Assembly (NCBI RefSeq): GCF_900114315.1
Contig: NZ_FOSQ01000014.1
Coordinates: forward strand, 62,001 to 126,000
DNA: 64,000 nt
From: Falsiroseomonas stagni DSM 19981
GTDB taxonomy: Bacteria; Pseudomonadota; Alphaproteobacteria; Acetobacterales; Acetobacteraceae
Direction: 5' to 3'
Both the position numbers and the translations under genes were made by a program. Shown here one piece after another: positions 17,264 through 24,726 of the stretch. Below the pieces are notes generated by a model. It had not been told where the DNA came from. It was given only the letters and a program-made list of their open reading frames with translations, and made no database searches. The stretch's first letter is position 1. Every line of letters starts with the position of its first letter.

Positions 17264-18307
17264 ATGCGGCCGCATCGCTTTCCCAGCCGTTACGGCGGGC
17301 TCCTCGCCCTGCTGCTGGCCTGCGCCGCCCTGCCTGCCGCACCCGCAAGGGCGGAGATCCTGGGCCTGGCCACCGCCGATGGCACCTGCACCCTGCATGC
17401 GGCACCGGATGGCACGGCGCGGCAGGTGGCGGAGGATTTGGCCCGCGACGCGACGGCGATCCGCGACATGGCCGCCCGCCTGCTGGCCGATGCCGCCGCC
17501 ATGCGCCTGGCGCCGGCGCGCGAACGCGTGCCCCGCTTCGGCGACTGGGCCTATGGCTGGGTGCAGAGCTACGTCACCTCCTACCGCGTGCTGGTGCGCG
17601 GGGCGGTGGGGCTGGCGGATGCCATGGCCGGCCGGGGCGAGGTGCCGGACCCCGCCCGCATCGCGGAGGAGATGGCCGCGCCGATCCGCGAGGAATTCCG
17701 CATCCGCGTCCTGGCCCCGGCGCTGGAGGAAGGCGGCTTCGGCGCCGACCTCAACCATATCGGCGCCCTGGTGGATGCCGAATGGGCGCGGGCGCTGGCC
17801 GCGGCGACCGGGACGCTGCGTGCCCTGCCGCCCGGCAGCGGGCAGCCGGTGGCGATGCTGGACCTCGCCGCCGCCGCCCGGCCCCTGGCCCCGGCCCTGC
17901 TGGCATCGGCGCCCGCCGACCCGATGGCGGTGGCCGCGGAGGAAGGCGCCGATTCCGGCATGGTCTTCATGCGCTCCCTCCGCCCCATGGCCGCGCGGCT
18001 CGGCGCCGTGGCGGTGCGGGTGAGCGAGGCGGGGTCGATCATCGCGACGGGCGGCGCCTTCGGCTATGCGCTGGCCGGCCTGCCGGGCACGGTGGTGGGG
18101 CTGGCGAGCGGCATCGGCGCCTCCTGGGGCATCGACTGGCTGTTCAACAAGCTGGATGCCACGCTGAACCGCGCGGCCTTCGAGGCGCAGGCCCTGGAGG
18201 CCATCGCCAATGCCGAACGCCGCCTGGCCGCGGAGGCCACCCACGCCACCGCCACGGCCTTGCAGGCCCGGCTCGACGCGCTGCGGCGGGTGGCACCCTG
18301 CCCATGA
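17264..18307 (+). CDS. Secreted/membrane protein of unknown function with glycine-rich segment
   Basis: 347 residues from ATG 17264. A signal peptide is visible (YGGLLALLLACAALPAAPARA). A largely helical body follows (PRFGDWAYGWVQSYVTSYRV; EEMAAPIREEFRIRVLAPAL). A glycine-rich hydrophobic stretch (about residues 257-290, including AFGYALAGLPGTVVGLASGI) could form a zipper-like membrane hairpin. The last 50 residues are helical and Ala-rich. No known family is recognised. It starts a four-gene run (17264, 18304, 19026, 19439) linked by ATGA overlaps, so its product is probably made together with the mitofilin-like and carbonic-anhydrase-like proteins. Confidence 0.72.
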   Translation: MRPHRFPSRYGGLLALLLACAALPAAPARAEILGLATADGTCTLHAAPDGTARQVAEDLARDATAIRDMAARLLADAAAMRLAPARERVPRFGDWAYGWVQSYVTSYRVLVRGAVGLADAMAGRGEVPDPARIAEEMAAPIREEFRIRVLAPALEEGGFGADLNHIGALVDAEWARALAAATGTLRALPPGSGQPVAMLDLAAAARPLAPALLASAPADPMAVAAEEGADSGMVFMRSLRPMAARLGAVAVRVSEAGSIIATGGAFGYALAGLPGTVVGLASGIGASWGIDWLFNKLDATLNRAAFEAQALEAIANAERRLAAEATHATATALQARLDALRRVAPCP

Positions 18308-19029
18308 TGCCCCTGCCCGCGCCCGGCGAGGAACCCGGGATGCCGCCGGAGCCCCCGCGCCCGGCCCCGCCGCCACGCCAGGGCCGCCTGGCCCTGGCGC
18401 TGTCCGCCGGCGCCTTCCTGCTGGCCGCGGCGGCGCTGGCGACCGCGCTGGAACGGCCCCTGCCCCCCGTGGTGTCCCAGGCGGCGGCGGTGATGCCCAC
18501 GCCGCTGCCGGCCGATGCGCCGCTGCCGCTGATCGGGATCGAATTGCTGCTGCCGCATCTGCCGCGCACCGCGCCCTTCCCCCGCGCCTTCGCGCTCGCC
18601 CTGGCCTTCGCCGCCGGGGATGCGGAAGCGGCCGCGCTGCTGGCGCCGCTGCATGCGGTGGCGCCGCATGGCGCGCCCTCCGCCCGGCAATTGGCCGACA
18701 GCTTCGGGGACGCGGCGGAAGCGGCGCTGCTGGCGGAGATGGGCCTGGCGCCTGATGCCGGCTGGCTGGCGCGCCGCGCCGCCGCCACCATGCGGCTCGG
18801 CGCCAGCCTGGGCAGCACCGGCACGCCGGCGCTGGCCGCGGTGCAGGCAGCCTCCGCCGCGCTCTCGGCCGGTGACCTGGCGGGGGCGGAGGCGGCGCTG
18901 GCGGGCCTTCCGCCGGCCTCCGCGGCCGCGCTGCGGCCCTGGCGGGAAGGGCTGCAGCGCCGCCTCGCCGCGGATGCGGCGACGCGCCACCTGGCCGCCC
19001 TCGCGCTCCAGCGGGTCTCCGCCCGATGA
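18304..19029 (+). CDS. Mitofilin-like inner-membrane protein (second copy)
   Basis: 241 residues. It has a proline-rich cytoplasmic N-terminus, one transmembrane segment (LALALSAGAFLLAAAALAT, about 29-47), then an alanine-rich helical periplasmic part. The C-terminus (SAGDLAGAEAALAGLP; REGLQRRLAADAA) resembles the C-terminal domain of alphaproteobacterial mitofilin and of the 12046 product (RGNLAGAVADAAALDAG; ARARLAVEQAV). The coiled coil is shorter than in true mitofilins. It overlaps both neighbours by ATGA. Confidence 0.65.
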   Translation: MMPLPAPGEEPGMPPEPPRPAPPPRQGRLALALSAGAFLLAAAALATALERPLPPVVSQAAAVMPTPLPADAPLPLIGIELLLPHLPRTAPFPRAFALALAFAAGDAEAAALLAPLHAVAPHGAPSARQLADSFGDAAEAALLAEMGLAPDAGWLARRAAATMRLGASLGSTGTPALAAVQAASAALSAGDLAGAEAALAGLPPASAAALRPWREGLQRRLAADAATRHLAALALQRVSAR

Positions 19030-19442
19030 ACGCGCGGCCCTTCAACTGGCGCGGCGTGGTGGCGCGGGCGCTGTTCAGCCTGTTCATCGTCTTCGCGATC
19101 TACAACCCGTCCGGCACCTCCTACCTGCACTGGGTGCTGGGCGGCTTCGACTGGTTCTGGGCCAAGCTCGCCACCGGCGCGGTGCTGGTGACGATCCTGC
19201 TGCTGCTGTGGCGCACGACGATGGGCGTGCTCGGCCGCACCGGCATCGTGCTGGTCCTCCTGTTCTCCCTCGGCACCAGCGTCACGCTGGCGCAACTGAC
19301 CGGCCAGCCGCTGCTGGATGGCGCGACCCTGCTGATCTGGGCGCTGGTCAGCATCGCCGTGGTCTTCACCGCGGGCCTGTCGTACTCCCACCTCGATCAT
19401 CGCCTGACCGGCATCACCCACACGGAGGAGGTCAAGAAATGA
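19026..19442 (+). CDS. Small four-helix membrane protein, DUF6524-like
   Basis: 138 residues with about four transmembrane helices (VVARALFSLFIVFAIYNPSG; LATGAVLVTILLLLW; TGIVLVLLFSLGTSVTLAQL; LLIWALVSIAVVFTAGLSYS). The N-terminal YNPSGTSYLHWV block matches my memory of the DUF6524 family of small bacterial membrane proteins; the role is unknown. It is coupled to the genes on both sides by four-base overlaps. Confidence 0.65.
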   Translation: MNARPFNWRGVVARALFSLFIVFAIYNPSGTSYLHWVLGGFDWFWAKLATGAVLVTILLLLWRTTMGVLGRTGIVLVLLFSLGTSVTLAQLTGQPLLDGATLLIWALVSIAVVFTAGLSYSHLDHRLTGITHTEEVKK

Positions 19443-20389
19443 CTGCCCCAGCCCCCGACACATCCAAGGCGGACGCCTTCGTCCTCAGCTGCATCGACCC
19501 GCGCCTGGTCGATGACGTGACCCAGCTGCTGGCCACCATGGGCCGCACCAACCGCTACAGCGAGATGCGGATCGCCGGCGCCGCGCTGGCCGCGGTGGAC
19601 GAAGCCCGGCCCGGCTGGAACACCGCGGTGTGGGACAACCTGGCCGCGTCGCGACAGCTGCACGGCGTGCGCCGCGTCATCATCATCAACCATCGCGACT
19701 GCGGGGCGATGAACCTCTGGGCCGGGCGGAACCTGGCGCAGGATCCGGCGGATGAGGAACGCCAGCACCAGGCGGTGATGGAACGCGCGGCGGCGGAGGT
19801 GCTGCGCCGCCATCCCGACATGGCGGTGGAACTGCACCTGATGGCGCTGGATGGCAGCACCCAGCGCCTGCCCTGCATGGCCTGCGCCACCGCCGCGGAG
19901 CGGCGCCTGGACACCATGCGCCCGGGCCTGCGCGCGGAAGCCGTCGCGCCGCCCGCATCGCCGGCCGCATCGCCCCCCGCTGGCGCGCCGGCCTTCGCGG
20001 AGCTGGTTCGCCTTCGCCTGTCCGCCGGCCTCGCGGATGCGGAGGCCGAGCGCGCGCTGCTGACCGAGGGCGTCACCCGCTATGGCCTGACGGCGGCGGA
20101 AGCCCGCGCCACGCTGGCCGCGGAAGCCACGCGGCATGGCGCCACGCCCAGCACCGCCGCGCGGCAGGTCCTGGTCTTCCTGCGGGCGCAGGCGGATGGC
20201 AGGGGCCGCGTCTCCCGCCGCGATGCCGGGCACGCCGCCGCGCTGTATCACGGCCTGGCCGGCAACCAGGGCCGCCGCGCCGATGCCGATCGCGCCGTGG
20301 CGAAGCTGATGGAGGCCGAGGGCCTGGCCCCCCGCCCCGATGGCGTGCTGCGCACCACCACCTGGTACCGCCGCCTGGCGGAGGCGTAG
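19439..20389 (+). CDS. Beta-carbonic-anhydrase-like domain fused to an unnamed C-terminal domain
   Basis: 316 residues with no signal peptide. Residues about 8-150 carry the zinc motifs of beta carbonic anhydrases: Cys18-x-Asp20-x-Arg22 (SCIDPRLVDDV) and His85-x-x-Cys88 (NHRDCGAM). The domain is shorter than classical beta-CAs, so catalysis is plausible but unproven. A Pro/Ala linker (about 166-185) leads to a helical domain (186-316) that is also encoded alone by the gene at 14878. The fusion suggests that the C-terminal domain recruits the zinc domain to a partner. It is the last gene of a four-gene coupled run, next to DUF4239-like membrane proteins. Confidence 0.8.
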   Translation: MTAPAPDTSKADAFVLSCIDPRLVDDVTQLLATMGRTNRYSEMRIAGAALAAVDEARPGWNTAVWDNLAASRQLHGVRRVIIINHRDCGAMNLWAGRNLAQDPADEERQHQAVMERAAAEVLRRHPDMAVELHLMALDGSTQRLPCMACATAAERRLDTMRPGLRAEAVAPPASPAASPPAGAPAFAELVRLRLSAGLADAEAERALLTEGVTRYGLTAAEARATLAAEATRHGATPSTAARQVLVFLRAQADGRGRVSRRDAGHAAALYHGLAGNQGRRADADRAVAKLMEAEGLAPRPDGVLRTTTWYRRLAEA

Positions 20390-20402
20390 CGGAAGCAGCC
20401 AG

Positions 20403-20828
20403 CTACACCGCCCCCGCCGCGCGCGCCGCCTGGGTGATGCGCGCGGCCATCGCCTGCAGGGGGCGGTTGTCCGCCAGGCTGAACATGAAGGCGTTCTCGG
20501 CGAAGGCGTCGCGCAGGTAGTGGCCGGTCGGCGCGGGCGCGCCGGCATAGGTCAGGCGCAGGAACTGCACCAGCAGCAGCGACCGCACCAGATGCACGCC
20601 CACCAGGCTGCGCAGCAGGATGGTCGTCTCCATCTCCCGCTCCAGATGCGACAGCAGGTTCACGGCGGTGAACCACGGCCCGTGCCGCAGGATGCGCAGC
20701 CGGTCGGCATGCAGCACCAGGTGGCCGCCCATGCCGTGCAGCGATGCCAGCACGGGGTCCGGCCTCCAGCCGTCCGGCCTCCAGCCGTCCGGCCTCCAGC
20801 CCCTGCCGCGCGCGACCGCCTGCGCCAT
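20403..20828 (-). CDS. Small protein with possible bacterial PH-like domain
   Basis: 141 residues from ATG 20828, seven bases after AAGGAGG on the minus strand. The N-terminus has a Trp-Arg-Pro-Asp-Gly repeat encoded by 15-base DNA units. The middle (GGHLVLHADRLRILRHGPWF; RSLVGVHLVRSLLLVQFLRL) reads like the alternating strands of a bacterial pleckstrin-homology-like domain. The C-terminus is helical (NRPLQAMAARITQAARA). There is no signal peptide. The assignment is tentative. It is convergent with the carbonic-anhydrase-like gene and divergent from the second DUF4239 gene. Confidence 0.6.
   Translation of the reverse strand: MAQAVARGRGWRPDGWRPDGWRPDPVLASLHGMGGHLVLHADRLRILRHGPWFTAVNLLSHLEREMETTILLRSLVGVHLVRSLLLVQFLRLTYAGAPAPTGHYLRDAFAENAFMFSLADNRPLQAMAARITQAARAAGAV
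20761..20805 (-). repeat. 15-base in-frame tandem repeat
   Basis: Two identical 15-base units (20761-20775 and 20776-20790) and a third imperfect one encode the Gly-Trp-Arg-Pro-Asp repeat near the N-terminus of the 20403 gene. The unit length preserves frame. Confidence 0.85.
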
Positions 20829-20907
20829 CACCCTGCCTCCTTGCCCCGGCAGGAAGCACCAGGGCGCATCAACGCCGGGTTAAGCGCGCGCGGCGCAGTG
20901 TGGGCGC

Positions 20908-21720
20908 ATGGACCTGTCGCCGCTGCTGCATGGCCTGCCGAGCCCCGCGATCTACGCCGCCTTCATGGCCGCCGCCGCCGTGATGGCCGCGCTGGGCTGC
21001 GCCGCGCTCGCGCCCCTGGCGCGCATCCCGCAGACCAAGGAACATATCGACATCGCCATGCGCACCACCGGCGCGGTGATGGCGGCGCTGACCCTCATCC
21101 TGGCCTTCTGCGCCGTGCAGGCGCGCAGCCAGGCCAGCGATGCGCAGCGCCTCGTCTCCACGGAGGTGGCGGCGATCGCGACCATGGCGCGCATCGCCGA
21201 TCGGGGCGGGCCGGCCGGCCACGCACTGCGCCAGGATTTGGCCGCCTACGCCCGCAGCATCGCGGAGGATGAGTTCCCCGCGATGACGACCGAGGGCCGC
21301 CACCCCCAGACCCAGGCCCTGCTGGAACGGCTGGAGGCCGGCTTCTACCAGTTGGCCGCCATGGCGCCGGAGGTGATGGCCAACGACATGCTGCAGCAAT
21401 TCGACGACATGGATGGCGCGCGGGAGAAGCGGCTGGATGGCGCGCGCATCGGCCTGCCACTGGAATTCTGGATGCTGATCCTGGTGCTGTCCGGCCTGCT
21501 GGCGCTGACCGGCGCGCTGTATCCGCCGCGGCTTCATACGGTGGCGATGCTGGCGGTGCAGGCCGCCGGCGTCGGCGCGCTGATCGCCTTCGTCTTCCTG
21601 ATGGACCAGCCCTTCCGCAGCAGCATCGGCGTCTCCGCCAGCCCCTACCAGGCGCTGTCGCACAGCCTCGCGCATCGCAGCGCCGCCATCCCCGGCAGCA
21701 CCCGCTACGCCAGGCCCTGA
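20908..21720 (+). CDS. DUF4239-type membrane protein, second copy
   Basis: 270 residues. Two N-terminal transmembrane segments (AIYAAFMAAAAVMAALGCAA; TTGAVMAALTLILAFCAVQA) precede a soluble helical region, where SQASDAQRLVSTEVAAIATM is typical of DUF4239. Two C-terminal segments follow (FWMLILVLSGLLALTGAL; VGALIAFVFLMDQPFR); the ending LMDQPFRSSIGVS matches the family consensus of a short conserved tail. The function is unknown; a bestrophin-like channel is only a structural analogy. It is the last gene of the unusual cluster. Confidence 0.78.
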   Translation: MDLSPLLHGLPSPAIYAAFMAAAAVMAALGCAALAPLARIPQTKEHIDIAMRTTGAVMAALTLILAFCAVQARSQASDAQRLVSTEVAAIATMARIADRGGPAGHALRQDLAAYARSIAEDEFPAMTTEGRHPQTQALLERLEAGFYQLAAMAPEVMANDMLQQFDDMDGAREKRLDGARIGLPLEFWMLILVLSGLLALTGALYPPRLHTVAMLAVQAAGVGALIAFVFLMDQPFRSSIGVSASPYQALSHSLAHRSAAIPGSTRYARP

Positions 21721-21727
21721 CGGCCGG

Positions 21728-23344
21728 TCACGGCGCCAGCGGCATCTCCAGCCGGCAGCCCCCGGCGCCGGTGCGCAGCGCGATGGCGATCGGCTGCGCT
21801 TCCGCCCCGGTCGCGCGGCGCGGATCGGTGCCATTGCCCGGGTTGATCGGATAGGCCGGGAAGCAGGCGCCGGCGACGGACAGGCGCAGCGCCTCCCCGG
21901 GCTTGAGGGTGATGCAGATCGGGCGCATGGCCAGGCGCAGGCCCGCCATGGCGCCGGCCTCGATCCGCGCATGGGCCTGCGACAGCGCCATCGCCCGCCC
22001 CTCCCGCGTCACCAGCGACAGGGTCGCGTTGAGGTCGAAGGATTCCGCATCCGTCTCCGCCGCCAGCACCACCACGGGGTCGCCGGCATAGGTCACGGGC
22101 GCGGTAGCGGGCGCGCTGGTGAAGCAGGCGATGTCGAAGCGGGCATCGATCTCCGCGCGGTCGCGCCACCCCTGCCCCGCGCCATGCGCCAGGCCGAAGG
22201 CGGGCACCGGCCGCCAGGGGTCGTGCACGAAACGCTCCCACCCCGCCCCGGCCGGCGCATCGGCGACCAGCGCGCCATCATCCGCCCGCGTGGCCGCCAG
22301 GCCGGTGCCAGCGCAATGCAGCACCTGGCGCGGCCCCTCCGGCCAGGCATCAAACAGTCGCCAGCCGCGCGTGCCGAGGTCGAACAGCCGCACCGGCGCT
22401 TCCCGCATCCAGGGCGCGGGATCATGGCCCTTCAGCACATGGTCGAAGAAGTCGGCCTGCATGGTGTCGATGCTGCTGATGGCCGCCGGGCCGAAATCGG
22501 TGCCCGCGCCCTGCGGTGCCCAGGCGAGATGCGTCCAGGGCCCGATGAGGAGATGCCCGCCGAGGTGCCGGAACCCCGCCACCGTGCCCGCCAGATGGTA
22601 GTCGAACCAGCCGCCGGTGAAGAAGGCGGGCACCGCCGGCTTCGCGCTGCCGATCAGCGCGGCCGATGACGCCTGCCGCATGGACGGATGGTCAGGCCCC
22701 GCTTCCCGCCACAGCGCGTAATGGCTGTAGCCGGCATGGCGGCGCAGCACGGCGGGGTCCGCCGGCACGGGGCCATCGAAGCGCAGCCCGCCATTCGCCG
22801 CCGCCGCCAGTTCCGCGAAGGCTTCCGGGTCATCCGCCCGCTTCGCCATCAGCGCCGCCATCTGCGCCGCCCAATACGCGCTGCCACCCAGCGTGAAGGC
22901 GCCGTTCGGCGCGATGCGCTCCTTGTAGAAATCCCAGAGCGCCATCGCCGGCGCGATCGCCTTCAGCGCCGGCGGGGATTGGGAGAGCGCGAGCGTCTGC
23001 GCCGCCCCCTGGTAGGAGAAGCCATACATCCCGACCTGCCCGGTCGCCCCCAGCAGCCCCGCCGCCCAGGCGATGCTGTCGGCCCCGTCCTCGGCCTCCG
23101 CCGAATAGGGCAGGAAGCGCCCCGCGGAGGTCCCGGCCCCGCGCACATCCTGGATCACCACGATATAGCCCCGCGCCGCATACCAGGCGGGATGCGCATA
23201 GACGACGGTGGAGGCGATGCCCCGCCCATAGGGCTGGCGCATCAGCAGCACCGGATGCGGCCCGGGCGCCGAAGGCCGCCACACCGCCGCATCCAGCCGC
23301 GTGCCGTCCCGCATCAGCGTGGAAAGCGTCTCGTCAGGCCGCAT
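21728..23344 (-). CDS. CocE/NonD family hydrolase
   Basis: 538 residues from ATG 23344. The N-terminal alpha/beta-hydrolase part has HPVLLMRQPYGRG, VIQDVRGAGTSAGRF and the nucleophile elbow MYGFSYQGAAQ (Ser). The C-terminal jelly-roll part has FDLNATLSLVTREGRAMALS and GNGTDPRRATGAEAQPIAI. This is the layout of the X-Pro dipeptidyl-peptidase/cocaine-esterase family. It hydrolyses esters or N-terminal dipeptides; the real substrate is unknown. No signal peptide is obvious. It is divergent from the RraA-like gene. Confidence 0.9.
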   Translation of the reverse strand: MRPDETLSTLMRDGTRLDAAVWRPSAPGPHPVLLMRQPYGRGIASTVVYAHPAWYAARGYIVVIQDVRGAGTSAGRFLPYSAEAEDGADSIAWAAGLLGATGQVGMYGFSYQGAAQTLALSQSPPALKAIAPAMALWDFYKERIAPNGAFTLGGSAYWAAQMAALMAKRADDPEAFAELAAAANGGLRFDGPVPADPAVLRRHAGYSHYALWREAGPDHPSMRQASSAALIGSAKPAVPAFFTGGWFDYHLAGTVAGFRHLGGHLLIGPWTHLAWAPQGAGTDFGPAAISSIDTMQADFFDHVLKGHDPAPWMREAPVRLFDLGTRGWRLFDAWPEGPRQVLHCAGTGLAATRADDGALVADAPAGAGWERFVHDPWRPVPAFGLAHGAGQGWRDRAEIDARFDIACFTSAPATAPVTYAGDPVVVLAAETDAESFDLNATLSLVTREGRAMALSQAHARIEAGAMAGLRLAMRPICITLKPGEALRLSVAGACFPAYPINPGNGTDPRRATGAEAQPIAIALRTGAGGCRLEMPLAP

Positions 23345-23506
23345 CCGGCGGTCCCTCCGCGCCCTGCAAGGCGGTCCTGTCGGCCATGGCGTGGCTCCGT
23401 CCGAAATCCCCGCGCGGGGCTTGCATGAAGCATGCCAGGGGCCCGGCTTGGCGCCGCCCTCCCGGGTGCCCATGATGCGGGCGACACGCGGGGGAAACGG
23501 GGCATC

Positions 23507-24169
23507 GTGGCCGAGAACGACATCATCGCGCGCCTCGGGCGCCTCGATTCCTGCGCGCTGTCCGACGCCATGGACAAGCTCGGCCTGCCGCCCGCGCTGT
23601 CCTTCATGCCGCCCCGCACGGTGCGCGGCCGCATCGCCGGCCGTGTGATGACGGTGCGCCTGGCCGAGGGCCCGCCACCGCCCGGAACGACGCCCCGCCA
23701 CCTCTGCTCCGCCGCGATCGAGGCCGCCGGCCCCGGCGACATCCTGCTGATCCAGCATATCCCGGGCCTCGATGCCGGGGGCTGGGGTGGCATCCTCTCC
23801 CGCGCCGCCAGGGCGCGCGGGCTGGCGGGCATCATCACCGATGGCGCGGCGCGCGACATCGATGAGGCGACGGAGATCGGCTTCCCCGTCTTCGCCGCCG
23901 CCACCACCGCCCGCACCGCCCGCGGCCGGCTGCATGAGGCCGAGACAGGCGGCCCCATCACCCTGGGTGGCGTCGCCGCGCGGCCCGGCGACTATGCGCT
24001 GGCGGATGGCAGCGGCGTGGTGCTGGTCGCCGCCGCCGATATCGACCGCGTGCTGGAAGCGGCCGAGATGATCGCGGCGCGAGAGGCCGCCATGGCCCGC
24101 GACGTGGAGGCGGGGAAGCCGGTCAGCCAGGTCATGGGTGCCGACTACGAACACATGCTGCATCGCTGA
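23507..24169 (+). CDS. RraA/HMG-aldolase family protein (first copy)
   Basis: 220 residues from GTG 23507; an in-frame ATG at 23432 would add an unusual N-terminal tail. Family motifs are LDSCALSDAMDKLG, a GDILLIQH strand and IITDGAARDID with the Arg/Asp pair used for metal and oxyanion binding. Members are 4-hydroxy-4-methyl-2-oxoglutarate aldolases, oxaloacetate decarboxylases or RNase E regulators. In this catabolic setting an aldolase/decarboxylase is more likely. It is followed within nine bases by the CMD gene. Confidence 0.82.
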   Translation: MAENDIIARLGRLDSCALSDAMDKLGLPPALSFMPPRTVRGRIAGRVMTVRLAEGPPPPGTTPRHLCSAAIEAAGPGDILLIQHIPGLDAGGWGGILSRAARARGLAGIITDGAARDIDEATEIGFPVFAAATTARTARGRLHEAETGGPITLGGVAARPGDYALADGSGVVLVAAADIDRVLEAAEMIAAREAAMARDVEAGKPVSQVMGADYEHMLHR

Positions 24170-24177
24170 GGATCGCC

Positions 24178-24726
24178 ATGGCCCGCCTCCCCTATCTCAC
24201 CCGCGCCGACCTGCCCGAACAGGATCAGGACCTGCTGAAGCGCGACATCGCGCTGAACCGCCTGCTGTCGCACAGCCCCGGCCTGGCCCGCGCCTTCACC
24301 GGCCTCGCCATGCATATCCGCCACGCCAGCCGCCTGGATGCGCGGCTGCGCGAACTCGCGATCCTGCAGATCGGCTGGCTGGCGCGCAGCCCCTATGAAT
24401 GGTCGCACCATGTCCGCATCAGCCAGGATTTCGGCTGCACGGAGGCCGATATCCGCGCCATCGGCGTGGAGACGGCGGGCGGCGATTCCGCGCTGGAACC
24501 GCTGGCGAAGCTGGTCCTGCAAGGCGCGCGGGAGATGTGGGACGGCCCCGCCATGTCCACCGCCACCTTCGACGCGCTGCGCCCGCATTTCGACGCGGAG
24601 GCGCTGGTCGAACTCACGCTGATCATCGCGACCTATTGCGGCCTGGTGCGCTTCCTCGGGACCATGGAGATCGATGTGGAGCCGGACTACATGCCCTACC
24701 TCCTCGCGCATCCCCTGCCGGCATGA
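24178..24726 (+). CDS. Carboxymuconolactone decarboxylase family protein
   Basis: 182 residues of the AhpD/CMD helical fold: LRELAILQIGWLARSPYEW followed by HHVRIS and DFGCTEADIRAIG. The Cys-x-x-Cys of peroxidase-type AhpD is absent, so a decarboxylase or lactone-type role is more likely than a peroxidase. It lies between the RraA-like and metallo-beta-lactamase-fold genes, overlapping the latter by ATGA. Confidence 0.85.
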   Translation: MARLPYLTRADLPEQDQDLLKRDIALNRLLSHSPGLARAFTGLAMHIRHASRLDARLRELAILQIGWLARSPYEWSHHVRISQDFGCTEADIRAIGVETAGGDSALEPLAKLVLQGAREMWDGPAMSTATFDALRPHFDAEALVELTLIIATYCGLVRFLGTMEIDVEPDYMPYLLAHPLPA

